In this document: positions 1 to 6,353 of the stretch, piece after piece
Position numbering within the stretch: position 1 is the stretch's first letter
Layout: every line of letters starts with the position of its first letter
Origin: Gammaproteobacteria bacterium
Lineage (GTDB): Bacteria > Pseudomonadota > Gammaproteobacteria > HK1
Length of the DNA: 12,264 nt
Assembly: GCA_020444775.1 (NCBI GenBank)
Contig: JAGRHX010000409.1
Coordinates: 1-12,264 of the forward strand
Direction of reading: 5' to 3'
Program-made: the position numbers and the translations under genes
Notes under the pieces: model-generated
Databases searched by the model: none
The model's input: only the letters and a program-made list of their open reading frames with translations
Told to the model about the DNA's origin: nothing

Positions 1-530
1 GACTTGCCGGTGGCGCCGGCCAGCCAGGTCTGCGCGGATTGCAGGGTGCCGCCACGTATCAGGGCGCTTCGATCGTGGTCGGCGCGCTCCCACTCCCGGG
101 CCCGTATGGTCAGACGGGTGTGTACGTGCACGTATTCGGGCTCGGTGTCGAGCACCCGGTCGAGCATCGCGAGACCGCTCTGGAAGTCGTCGGCTTCGCG
201 CATGAACAGCCAGTTCAGCGTGCCGAGCGGCGTTGGCAGCGTGTCCGTCTCGGTATCCACACGCAGCACCGGGATCACCCGTTTGTTGAAGGCCAGCGCG
301 TAGCCAAGCTCGTCGCGACAGGGGATCGAGGCGGCGGAGTGGGGACTGATGACGAACACGAAGCAGTCCGCCTCGGCGATCAGATCCTCGACCCGTGCTG
401 GCCACTGCTCGGCGGGCAGCAGGTCTTGAACGTCGATGGACGTGATGCGCTTGCGGGTCTTCAACGCCGCGTTCAGACGGTGCACGAAGTCACCGTCCTC
501 GCGTGCATAGGAGATGAAGACATCACTCAT
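1..530 (-). CDS. TIR-domain protein, N-terminal part (3' end outside window)
   Basis: The minus-strand frame is open from an ATG at 530-528 to the window edge, giving 176 residues with no stop. It opens with MSDVFISYAREDGDFVHRL, the classic beta-A/alpha-A signature of bacterial TIR domains. It continues with EADCFVFVISPHSAAS (residues 53-68) and CRDELGYALAFNKRVIPVL (71-89). Glu74 in the S-x-x-C-x-x-E-L-like stretch is where the catalytic glutamate of NAD-cleaving TIR domains lies. After the TIR domain (about 1-140) comes the block HTRLTIRAREWER...LIRGGTLQSAQTWL, which in related proteins links TIR to a C-terminal WD40, TPR or similar sensor or effector domain; that part is outside the window. 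Family knowledge: such proteins are often NADases in anti-phage or cell-death systems. That this copy is active, or defensive, is inference. The Shine-Dalgarno sequence is weak (a GGTG about 5 nt upstream). The gene is transcribed away from the TRAP operon. Confidence 0.85.
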   Translation of the reverse strand, partial: MSDVFISYAREDGDFVHRLNAALKTRKRITSIDVQDLLPAEQWPARVEDLIAEADCFVFVISPHSAASIPCRDELGYALAFNKRVIPVLRVDTETDTLPTPLGTLNWLFMREADDFQSGLAMLDRVLDTEPEYVHVHTRLTIRAREWERADHDRSALIRGGTLQSAQTWLAGATGK

Positions 531-576
531 GGACGCACCGCTACGGACTGGACGTGTGAGACGGCAACGCGGTACA

Positions 577-592
577 TGGCACGCGCCCGGCT
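577..592 (+). promoter_or_regulatory. Candidate sigma-54 (-24/-12) promoter upstream of dctP
   Basis: The sequence TGGCACG-CGCC-CGGCT has a full consensus -24 element (TGGCACG). The invariant GG (578-579) and GC (590-591) are exactly 10 nt apart, as sigma-54 requires. The -12 half is weaker (CGGCT against TTGCA). The predicted start is near 603, leaving a leader of about 218 nt before dctP. A sigma-54 activator gene lies at the right end of the window, which makes the site more plausible. A chance match in GC-rich DNA remains possible. Confidence 0.4.
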
Positions 593-820
593 CGGCTGAT
601 GGCTCGCACCGATCGTCGCGCGGTCCGATTCAAGACCGAATTGCCTTCGTCTCATCGGCGCATTAGCATCGGCCATGGCGTTCGCGCAAGTGGTCGTGGT
701 CTCGAGCGTTCATGCACGCGACCGGTGGGCGTCACAATCGGTGAATACAACCGAGTCAATACAAGACATCAAGGGCATATCTATACGGCATTGCCCTCGA
801 CCACCTCGAGGAGACTCATC

Positions 821-1843
821 ATGCGCCCGCTGGTATCGGCCGTCCGCGCCGGACTCCTGTGCGTCGCTCGTGCGACGCGATCAAGTGCCATCCTCTGCCT
901 TGCGTTGAGCATCGTTGCCCTGCCCACCAGCGCGGCCACCTTCAGGCTCAAGTTCGGTACCGAGAACGCCGCCAGCCATCCGGTCTCCAAGGCCATGGAC
1001 TACTTCGCCAAGAAGGTCGAAGCGGACTCGGGCGGCGAGATCAAGGTGGCGACCTTCCCCGGTGAAGCGCTGGGCAAGGCCCGTGACATGGTCGAGATGG
1101 TGCAGCTCGGCACCCTCGACATCTGCACCGTCACCGCGGGCGTGGTCAGCAACTTCGTGCCGGCGATGGACTTCTTCGCGCTGCCCTTCCTGTGGCAGGA
1201 TCAGGACCATCTGCAGCGCGCGGTGGATGGTGAGCTGGGCGAGATCCTCAAGGCCGAGATGGCCAAGTCCGGCCTGCTCGCGCTCGGCTTCAGCACCAGT
1301 GGCGCGCGTCAGCTCTACACCAACAAGACGATCACCGGGCTCGAGGACGTCAAGGGTCTGAAGGTGCGCACCATGAAGGTGCCGCAGATCGTAGATACCT
1401 GGAAGGAGCTCGGCGCGATCCCGGTGCCGGTCGCCTGGGGCGAGGTCTATCAGGCCCTGCAGACCGGTCTGGTCGACGCCGCTGAATCCAGCTTCCTCGG
1501 TTGGATCTCGCAATAGCACTATGAGCAGGCCAAGTTCGGCTATCGCATCAACTACACCGACGGCGGTCGGGTGTACTTCATGAACCCGGCGCTGGCCGAG
1601 AAGCTCGGGCCGGAGCGGATGGCGATCCTGCAGAACGCCATGACCGACACCATCCGTACCCAGATCCTCGAGGAGTATCGGCGTCAGGATGCCGAGACCG
1701 CGGTCACCGCGCAGAAGTATGGCGCGAAGGTCGTCGTGCTCGACACCGAGCCGTTCCGCAAGGCCGTGCAGCCGGTCTACGAGCGCTTCAAGCCGACGCT
1801 CGGCCAGAAGGTCTTGGATCTGGTCGAGGCCGCGCGTCAGTAG
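821..1843 (+). pseudogene. dctP: TRAP substrate-binding protein (DctP family), interrupted by in-frame amber codon
   Basis: This is the periplasmic solute receptor of a TRAP transporter. ATG 821 is chosen because GAGGAG at 808-813 lies 7 nt upstream. Residues 1-38 form a signal peptide: an Arg-rich n-region, a hydrophobic core AILCLALSIVAL, and a TSA cleavage site before Ala39. The mature protein shows DctP hallmarks: FPGEALG (79-85), MDFFALPFLW (116-125), and GLKVRTM with Arg183, the usual carboxylate-binding arginine. PVAWGEVYQALQTGLVDAAE follows at 203-222. Codon 232 (1514-1516) is TAG. The same frame then continues as HYEQAKFGYRINYTDGG... to a second TAG at 1841-1843, giving 340 codons, the normal family length. 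In relatives this spot reads like (S/T)QK-x-YE, so TAG probably replaces a Lys AAG. The last third, needed to close the binding site, would be lost. The cause could be a nonsense mutation, a sequencing error or suppression; UAG also ends this gene and the SDR gene, arguing against general recoding. It is first in an operon with dctQ and dctM. The true ligand is unknown. Confidence 0.9.
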
Positions 1844-1858
1844 ACGCAGGTCCCAGTG

Positions 1859-1884
1859 GCGCACGCCGTGCCTGCGGCGTGCGC
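1859..1884 (+). terminator. GC-rich hairpin after dctP (attenuator or mRNA stabiliser)
   Basis: The arms GCGCACGCCG (1859-1868) and CGGCGTGCGC (1875-1884) are a perfect 10-bp inverted repeat with a 6-nt loop, starting 15 nt after the dctP stop. No T-run follows (AGCGCTTCC), so it is not a classic intrinsic terminator. In operons encoding a binding protein and its membrane partners, such stems often protect the upstream message or partly stop transcription, so that the receptor is made in excess. That role here is inference. Confidence 0.6.
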
Positions 1885-1896
1885 AGCGCTTCCATA

Positions 1897-1928
1897 GAGT
1901 CGCTCGCGGTTCATACCGCGGGCGACTC
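1897..1928 (+). promoter_or_regulatory. Long hairpin just upstream of the dctQ ribosome binding site
   Basis: The arms GAGTCGCTCGCGGT (1897-1910) and ACCGCGGGCGACTC (1915-1928) pair over 14 bp with one G-U wobble (1904:1921) and a TCAT loop. The stem lies 12 nt after the first hairpin and ends about 10 nt before the dctQ Shine-Dalgarno region. CTCAC at 1926-1930 could instead pair with GTGAG at 1940-1944, which overlaps that Shine-Dalgarno. Forming the hairpin would then leave the ribosome site free. No T-tract follows, so termination by this stem alone is doubtful. Confidence 0.55.
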
Positions 1929-1948
1929 ACTCTCCCAGGGTGAGCAGC

Positions 1949-2449
1949 ATGTTGCGACGGTTCGTGGACCGCCTGCTGGACTTCATGTGCGCGCTCGTGA
2001 TGTCGACCATCGTCATCGTCACGCTCTCGCAGGTGTTGAACCGATACGTGGTCCAGCATCCGGTGACCTGGACCGACGAGATCGCGCGCTTTCTCGCGGT
2101 CTGGGTGGTGCTGCTGGGCGCCGCGCGCTGCGTGCGTGAGGGCTCGCACATCCAGATCGATATCATCTACGACCTGCTCGGCCCGCGCCTGCAATGGTGC
2201 ATCTCGCTACTGGTCGCGGTGCTGTTCTCGATCCTGGCCCTGGTGCTGTTCTGGCAGACGATGAAGATCATGCCGGTGATCGCACCACAGACGGCCGCGG
2301 CCTCACGCATCTCGATGGCCTGGGTGTATGCCGCCGCGCCGGTGAGCACGGCGATGATGCTGTTCTATCTGGGCGAACGCATCGTGCACCTGCTGCGCGA
2401 CGGGGCGACGCCGAAGCTGGCCGACAGGGCGGACGCCGACATTGTTTGA
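1949..2449 (+). CDS. dctQ: TRAP transporter small membrane subunit (DctQ family)
   Basis: This is the small integral-membrane subunit, which pairs with DctM in the inner membrane and is needed for import driven by a sodium or proton gradient. ATG 1949 gives 166 residues. It is preferred over GTG 1940, three codons upstream, because GGTGAG at 1939-1944 is a strong Shine-Dalgarno at the right distance. Four hydrophobic segments are visible: about residues 12-31, LAVWVVLLGAARC near 45-58, CISLLVAVLFSILALVLFW near 83-101, and a final one in the WVYAAAPVSTAMMLFYL stretch. The family motif NRYVVQHPVTWTDEIARFLAVW...LGAARCVREGSHIQIDI is clear, with the conserved W-x-D/E-E and G-S-H positions. Its stop overlaps the dctM start by 8 nt, so translational coupling is likely. 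Confidence 0.93.
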   Translation: MLRRFVDRLLDFMCALVMSTIVIVTLSQVLNRYVVQHPVTWTDEIARFLAVWVVLLGAARCVREGSHIQIDIIYDLLGPRLQWCISLLVAVLFSILALVLFWQTMKIMPVIAPQTAAASRISMAWVYAAAPVSTAMMLFYLGERIVHLLRDGATPKLADRADADIV

Positions 2450-3764
2450 ATCATTCTTCGAGTTCCTCGCCGACAATCCACTGCCGATGATGGTGGTGCT
2501 GCTGCTGTTGCAGATGGCGCTGCGCGTGCCGATCGCGGTGGCCATGGGGCTCAGCAGCGTGGCCTATCTGCTGGTCACCGACACCAGCCTGGTGCTGGTC
2601 GTGCAGACCACCGTCAGCAAGCTGAACTCGTTCACGCTGCTGGCGATCCCGTTCTTCGTCCTCGCCGGCGAGCTGATGAACCTGTCCGGTATCAGCGTGC
2701 GGCTGATCAACCTGGCCAAGACCTTTGTCGGTCACATCCGTGGTGGTCTGGGCCATGTCAACGTGCTGACCAGCACGCTGCTTGCCGGTATGTCCGGGTC
2801 GGCCGCGGCCGACGCGGCGATGACCTGCCGCGTGCTGGTGCCGGTGATGGAGCGAGAGGGCTACCCGCGCCCCTATGCCGCCGCGATCACCGCCGCTTCG
2901 GCGACCATGGGACCGATCATCCCGCCGAGCATCCCGATGATCCTGGTCGGCGTGGTCAACGAGCTATCGATCGGCCGGCTGTTCTTCGGTGGCGTCATCC
3001 CCGGCCTGCTGATGACCGTCGGGCTGATGCTGATGGTCTACATGCACGCCGTGCGCCGCAACTTCCCCCGCGACCCGCGCGCCAACCTCAAGCAGGTCAT
3101 GGCGGCCATGTACGACGCGGTGCTGCCGATGCTGTCGCCGGTGATCATCCTCGGCGGCATGATGTCGGGCTTCTTCACCCCCACCGAGGCCGCGGTGATC
3201 GCGGTCGCCTACATGGGCATCCTCGGCGGGCTCGTGTACCGGACCATCACCCTGCGCGGTCTGTACGAGGCGCTGCTCAACACCGTCAGCATCACCGCGC
3301 GTATTATGTTCATCGTTGCCCTGGCCGGTCTGTTCGGCTGGATCCTCACCGCCGAGCAGGTGGTGCAGCGCGCCGGTGATTATCTACACAGCAACGTCTC
3401 CAGCCCCGCCCTGCTGCTGCTGTACCTGAACCTGCTGTTCTTGTTCCTGGGCTGCTTCCTCAACCTGGTGACGCTGGTCGTGCTGCTGTCACCGGTGGTC
3501 TTCCCGCTCATCGACCTGTATGGCATCGACCCGATTCATTTCGGCGTGGTCATGGTGCTGAATCTGATGATCGGCCAGCTCACCCCACCGGTCGGCTTGA
3601 TGTCCTTCGTGGTGCTCGGTGTCACCGGGGTCAACCTGGGGCAGTTCCTGCGCGCGCTGTGGCCATTCTTCCTGGTGCTGGTGGTGGTGCTGCTGCTGAT
3701 CACCTACATTCCGTGGCTGGTGCTGGTGGTGCCGGATTTGATCATGGGGCCGCGGCTGGGGTGA
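2442..3764 (+). CDS. dctM: TRAP transporter large membrane subunit (DctM family)
   Basis: This is the 12-13 helix permease that carries the transport pathway and belongs to the ion transporter superfamily. It has 440 residues, full length for the family. The start is TTG 2442, overlapping the end of dctQ, with GGGCGGA at 2428-2434 as ribosome site. The next in-frame ATG would remove part of the first helix. Diagnostic blocks are LAIPFFVLAGELM (67-79), AGMSGSAAAD (115-124), GPIIPPSIPM (157-166) and GQLTPPVGLMS (377-387). The paired P-P elements are the two re-entrant hairpin regions of the two inverted halves. The frame is intact, so in this operon only dctP is damaged. Substrate specificity normally resides in DctP and cannot be inferred from this subunit. 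Confidence 0.95.
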   Translation: MFESFFEFLADNPLPMMVVLLLLQMALRVPIAVAMGLSSVAYLLVTDTSLVLVVQTTVSKLNSFTLLAIPFFVLAGELMNLSGISVRLINLAKTFVGHIRGGLGHVNVLTSTLLAGMSGSAAADAAMTCRVLVPVMEREGYPRPYAAAITAASATMGPIIPPSIPMILVGVVNELSIGRLFFGGVIPGLLMTVGLMLMVYMHAVRRNFPRDPRANLKQVMAAMYDAVLPMLSPVIILGGMMSGFFTPTEAAVIAVAYMGILGGLVYRTITLRGLYEALLNTVSITARIMFIVALAGLFGWILTAEQVVQRAGDYLHSNVSSPALLLLYLNLLFLFLGCFLNLVTLVVLLSPVVFPLIDLYGIDPIHFGVVMVLNLMIGQLTPPVGLMSFVVLGVTGVNLGQFLRALWPFFLVLVVVLLLITYIPWLVLVVPDLIMGPRLG

Positions 3765-3871
3765 GTGGGGCGGTGGTTGCCCGGCGCTGAAGCGACGCTG
3801 GCGCAGGCCCTGATTGTTACAGGTGACTGTCGCGCGTGGCGCCTTATCACATCACCTCGCCGTCCCACCGC

Positions 3872-4237
3872 TCACGCATTTGCATGCACGAAGGCCCAAA
3901 GCTCAGGCTCCTTGCCCAGCCGGCGATTGCGGTGACCCTTGCCGTGGGTATCCTCGACCAGCAGCACATCGCCCGTACGCAGCGTGCGTTTGTCACCGTC
4001 GCTGGTCTCGATCTCGGTGTGGCCCGCAAGGAACAGCACGTACTGACGACGCGGGGCGACATGCCAGTCGCCGAGCTGGGGCACTTCGCTCACCGCGGGT
4101 GCCTCCTTGAACGACAGACCATAGGCGTCGATGGCCCGGCTGAAGGCCGCGCCGATGCGATGCTCCACACCCGGTTCCTCCAGCTCGTCGAAATGCGATT
4201 CGCCGGCCTCGTCGGCATAGAGTCGTATGATCTTCAT
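3872..4237 (-). CDS. Small single-domain cupin protein
   Basis: This 121-residue protein starts at ATG 4237 with GGGAG 8 nt upstream on the minus strand. Residues 55-105 hold a cupin barrel: LGDWHVAPRRQYVLFLAGHTEIE as the first motif (His59, Gln65, Glu75) and TGDVLLVEDTHGKGH as the second (His98, His102). Both deviate from the textbook G-x5-HxH-x3-4-E and G-x5-PxG-x2-H patterns but keep possible metal ligands. The type is common in proteobacteria as a stand-alone gene of unknown substrate; dioxygenase, isomerase or ligand-binding roles are all possible. It is convergent with dctM (gap 107 bp, no convincing terminator) and divergent from the RsbQ-like hydrolase. Confidence 0.85.
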   Translation of the reverse strand: MKIIRLYADEAGESHFDELEEPGVEHRIGAAFSRAIDAYGLSFKEAPAVSEVPQLGDWHVAPRRQYVLFLAGHTEIETSDGDKRTLRTGDVLLVEDTHGKGHRNRRLGKEPELWAFVHANA

Positions 4238-4294
4238 GACCGTGCTCCCAAGCTGTTGTGGCGCTGGCGGGCTGCCCGCAGTCGTTGCTCATTC

Positions 4295-4310
4295 TGGCAT
4301 AATCAGTGCG
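4295..4310 (+). promoter_or_regulatory. Candidate sigma-54 (-24/-12) promoter upstream of the RsbQ-like hydrolase
   Basis: TGGCATAATCAGTGCG has TGGCA at -24 and TGC at -12. Its GG (4296-4297) and GC (4308-4309) are exactly 10 nt apart. Mismatches are the C and G ending TGGCACG and the flanks of TTGCA. The predicted start is near 4321, giving a leader of about 97 nt before ATG 4418. CATAAT at 4298-4303 also resembles a sigma-70 -10 box, but I see no -35 at the right distance. Confidence 0.35.
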
Positions 4311-4417
4311 TGTTCGAGCGAGCAATGCAAATGTCGTGAACGCGCTGCGCAACAGTGCGAGCGAAGCATACGGGTGCATTGTCGGAGGGCAGTCTGTACG
4401 AGCACCTTGCGTGGAGC

Positions 4418-5236
4418 ATGACGGCATTGAACGATCCGCTCATTCGCAACAATGTCACCGTTGCCGGCAACAAGGAGGCGGGCGCGACCATGGTGTTCGT
4501 GCATGGCTTCGGCACGGACCTGCGAGTGTGGTCAGAGGTGGCGGCGGCCTTTGCCGCGGATTTTCGCCAGGTGCTGCTCGACAATGTCGGCGCTGGTGGA
4601 TCGGATCCAGCTGCCTTCGTGCAATACCGTTATCTCTCCTTGCCCGCTTACTCGCGCGATCTGATCGAGGTCTGCGACGCATTGGCGGTGCGCGATGCGA
4701 TCATGGTCGGGCATTCGGTCGGTGCCATGATCGGTCTCATCGCCGCGGTGGACCGACCGGAGCTGTTCTCGCGTCTGGTGCTCATTGGCGCTTCGCCACG
4801 TTACCGTGATGACGATGGCTATGTCGGTGGATTCACCCGCGCGGATCTCGATGCCACCTACTCCGCGGTGATGCAGGACTATCACGCCTGGGTCGGGGCC
4901 TTCGCGTCGGTGGCCATGGACAACCCGCGACGTCCGAGCCTGGCACAAGCGTTCGCGGAGTGCCTCAGGTCCATACGCCCCGACCATGCGCTGACCACGC
5001 TATGCGCGATCTTCCAGTCCGATCATCGCGAGCTGCTCGAGCGTGTGATCCAGCCAACGCTGATCGTCCAGACCCGTGAGGATGTTGCGGTGCCACGTGC
5101 CGTGGCCGACTATCTGCACCAACACATTCCCGACAGCCAGCTTGCGGTCATCGATGCGGTTGGTCATCTACCGCACGTGAGCGCGCCGGCGAGGGTTATC
5201 GAAGCCATGCAGGCCTTTCTGGACGCATGGAGATGA
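4418..5236 (+). CDS. Alpha/beta hydrolase of the RsbQ / KAI2-D14 type
   Basis: The protein has 272 residues from ATG 4418. The frame stays open upstream to a GTG at 4355, but the ATG start fits the RsbQ N-terminus (about 269 residues); GGAG lies only 1 nt before ATG, so initiation may be poor or lie further upstream. It reads along its whole length like Bacillus RsbQ: FVHGFGTDLRVW, LLDNVGAGGSD, YSRDLIEVCDAL, GHSVGAMIG, RPELFSRLVLIGASPRY, GGF, SDHRELLERV and HLPHVS. The triad is Ser100, Asp222 and His250. Family knowledge: RsbQ acts with the PAS-domain phosphatase RsbP in energy-stress signalling, probably by processing or delivering a small ligand; plant relatives are karrikin and strigolactone receptors. 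No rsbP is beside it here. The PAS domain of the regulator at the right end could be a partner, but this is speculation. A role as a catabolic ester or lactone hydrolase is equally open. Confidence 0.9.
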   Translation: MTALNDPLIRNNVTVAGNKEAGATMVFVHGFGTDLRVWSEVAAAFAADFRQVLLDNVGAGGSDPAAFVQYRYLSLPAYSRDLIEVCDALAVRDAIMVGHSVGAMIGLIAAVDRPELFSRLVLIGASPRYRDDDGYVGGFTRADLDATYSAVMQDYHAWVGAFASVAMDNPRRPSLAQAFAECLRSIRPDHALTTLCAIFQSDHRELLERVIQPTLIVQTREDVAVPRAVADYLHQHIPDSQLAVIDAVGHLPHVSAPARVIEAMQAFLDAWR

Positions 5237-5274
5237 GGCTGTTTGGTGCGTTTCGCGTTTGATGAGGCATCTGA

Positions 5275-5289
5275 TGAGACGTCGTCTCA
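5275..5289. terminator. Short palindrome between convergent genes
   Basis: TGAGAC-GTC-GTCTCA is a perfect 6-bp inverted repeat with a 3-nt loop. It lies in the 50-bp gap between the hydrolase and the luciferase-like gene and includes the latter's stop codon. It lacks a T-run on either side, so bidirectional terminator function is only a weak suggestion. Confidence 0.25.
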
Positions 5290-6303
5290 AATCGCGGCGC
5301 GCACCTTCGGCATCACGGATTCCGCGAACAGATGCAGCGCGTCCAGCACCTGCTCGTGCGGCGTGCCCACCGATTGGAAGGACGGGATGATGACGCTGAC
5401 GCCCAGGCGTTCGCGGTAGCCGAGGATCTGCTCGGCGACACGCTCGGGCGAACCCAGCAGGAAGCGTCCCTCGGCCAGCTCCTCGAAGGGCAGGTCCAGA
5501 TTGTCGTCACCCTTGGCCATCGACTTGTCCTGGCCCCACTCGTGGTAGGACTTGTACTTGGCTTCCAGATAGGGGCGGGCGAGGCGGAAGGCCTTCTCGT
5601 CGGTCTCGGCAACGAAGCATTCACGCATCATCGGCAGGGCCGCCGGCTCCGGCTTGCCGTGGGCGGCCAGCGCTTCGCGATAGACGCCGAGCTGACGCTC
5701 GATGGTGTCGACGTGCTGGTGTGGGTTGATCATCCAGGCGTCGGCCATGCGCGCGGCGCGGCGCACACCGGCATCGACGTTGGCGCCGACCCAGAACGGC
5801 GGCGTGGGCTTTTGCACCGGCATGACCGAGCACGAGGCCTCGTCGAGCTCGAAGTGCGTGCCCTTCATGGTCACCGAGGGCTCGGTCCAGAGCCGACGGA
5901 TCGCGGTCAGATTCTCCTCGAAGCGACGGCCGCGGTCCTTGGATACAGTGCCGAAAGCCTTGAACTCGACGTCCCGATAGCCGATGCCGGAGCCGAACAC
6001 CAGCCGACCACCGGACATCACATCCAGCGTGGCCAGCTGCTCGGCGATATCGAGCGGCTTGTGCAGCGGCAATAGCACCACACCGGTGACCAGCTTGATG
6101 TTCGGCGCCTCGGCCATGATGCGTGACAGGAACGGCACCTGCTGCAGGGCCTGCAAGGGCGTGCTCGAATAATGCTGGCCCTTGCTCAGATAGCTGTAGC
6201 CGAGCCGGTCGGCGGTGCGTGCCAGCTCGCAGGCCTTGGCAAAGCTCTGCTGCATGTCCGTGCCGACGGGATACTGCCCGCGCATGCTGAAACCGAATTC
6301 CAT
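5287..6303 (-). CDS. Luciferase-like (LLM) FMN-dependent monooxygenase
   Basis: This flavin-dependent oxidoreductase of the bacterial luciferase fold uses FMNH2 from a separate reductase to oxygenate a substrate. ATG 6303 gives 338 residues; GAGGA lies 7 nt upstream and the protein begins MEFGFSMRGQYP, the first TIM-barrel strand. The upstream frame extension is not conserved-looking. Features: ARTADRLGYSYLSKGQHY (28-45), TGVVLLPLHKPLDIAEQLATLDVMSGGRLVFGSGIGYRDVEF (73-114) with the LLM hallmark SGGR (97-100), RRFEENLTAIRRLW, PPFWVGAN and the C-terminal FLLGSPERVAEQI. It is the last gene of the minus-strand operon, 50 bp after the SDR gene. No flavin reductase is present in the window, so one must be supplied from elsewhere. 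The class includes Baeyer-Villiger-type, desulfonating and amide-cleaving (RutA-type) enzymes; which chemistry applies here cannot be told. Confidence 0.9.
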   Translation of the reverse strand: MEFGFSMRGQYPVGTDMQQSFAKACELARTADRLGYSYLSKGQHYSSTPLQALQQVPFLSRIMAEAPNIKLVTGVVLLPLHKPLDIAEQLATLDVMSGGRLVFGSGIGYRDVEFKAFGTVSKDRGRRFEENLTAIRRLWTEPSVTMKGTHFELDEASCSVMPVQKPTPPFWVGANVDAGVRRAARMADAWMINPHQHVDTIERQLGVYREALAAHGKPEPAALPMMRECFVAETDEKAFRLARPYLEAKYKSYHEWGQDKSMAKGDDNLDLPFEELAEGRFLLGSPERVAEQILGYRERLGVSVIIPSFQSVGTPHEQVLDALHLFAESVMPKVRAAI

Positions 6304-6353
6304 CTGTTCGTCCTCGAAACCGTTGTGCCAGCAGTGGGTGCTCGTGTGCAGTC

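Noticed and set aside
641..669. TTGCCT...TAGCAT as a sigma-70 promoter for dctP
   Set aside because: Spacing is 17 nt but both boxes are poor matches (3/6 and 4/6), no better than chance.
1514..1516. Pyrrolysine or genome-wide UAG recoding as the explanation of the dctP amber codon
   Set aside because: UAG is used as the real terminator of dctP itself (1841-1843) and of the SDR gene (6354-6356), and no pyl genes are in the window. Local suppression cannot be fully excluded.
881..2194. A 437-codon open frame on the minus strand opposite dctP and the start of dctQ
   Set aside because: Its product is low-complexity, rich in Arg, His, Asp and Leu, with no family signature. It lies antisense to clear TRAP genes; GC-rich codon bias gives long antisense frames.
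3762..3874. Imperfect inverted repeat between GTGAG...GCGGTGG at the dctM end and CCACCGCTCAC at the cupin end
   Set aside because: The arms are about 85 bp apart and interrupted, with no T-tract; not convincing as a terminator.
4355..4417. Earlier GTG 4355 or TTG 4379 starts for the hydrolase
   Set aside because: The extra residues have no counterpart in RsbQ-type proteins, and the ATG 4418 start gives the family length. The weak ribosome site leaves some doubt.
5332..6075. Long plus-strand frame opposite the luciferase-like gene, and similar ones at 6384-7154 and 8571-9521
   Set aside because: All are shadows of well-supported minus-strand enzymes, with no recognisable domains and no ribosome sites.
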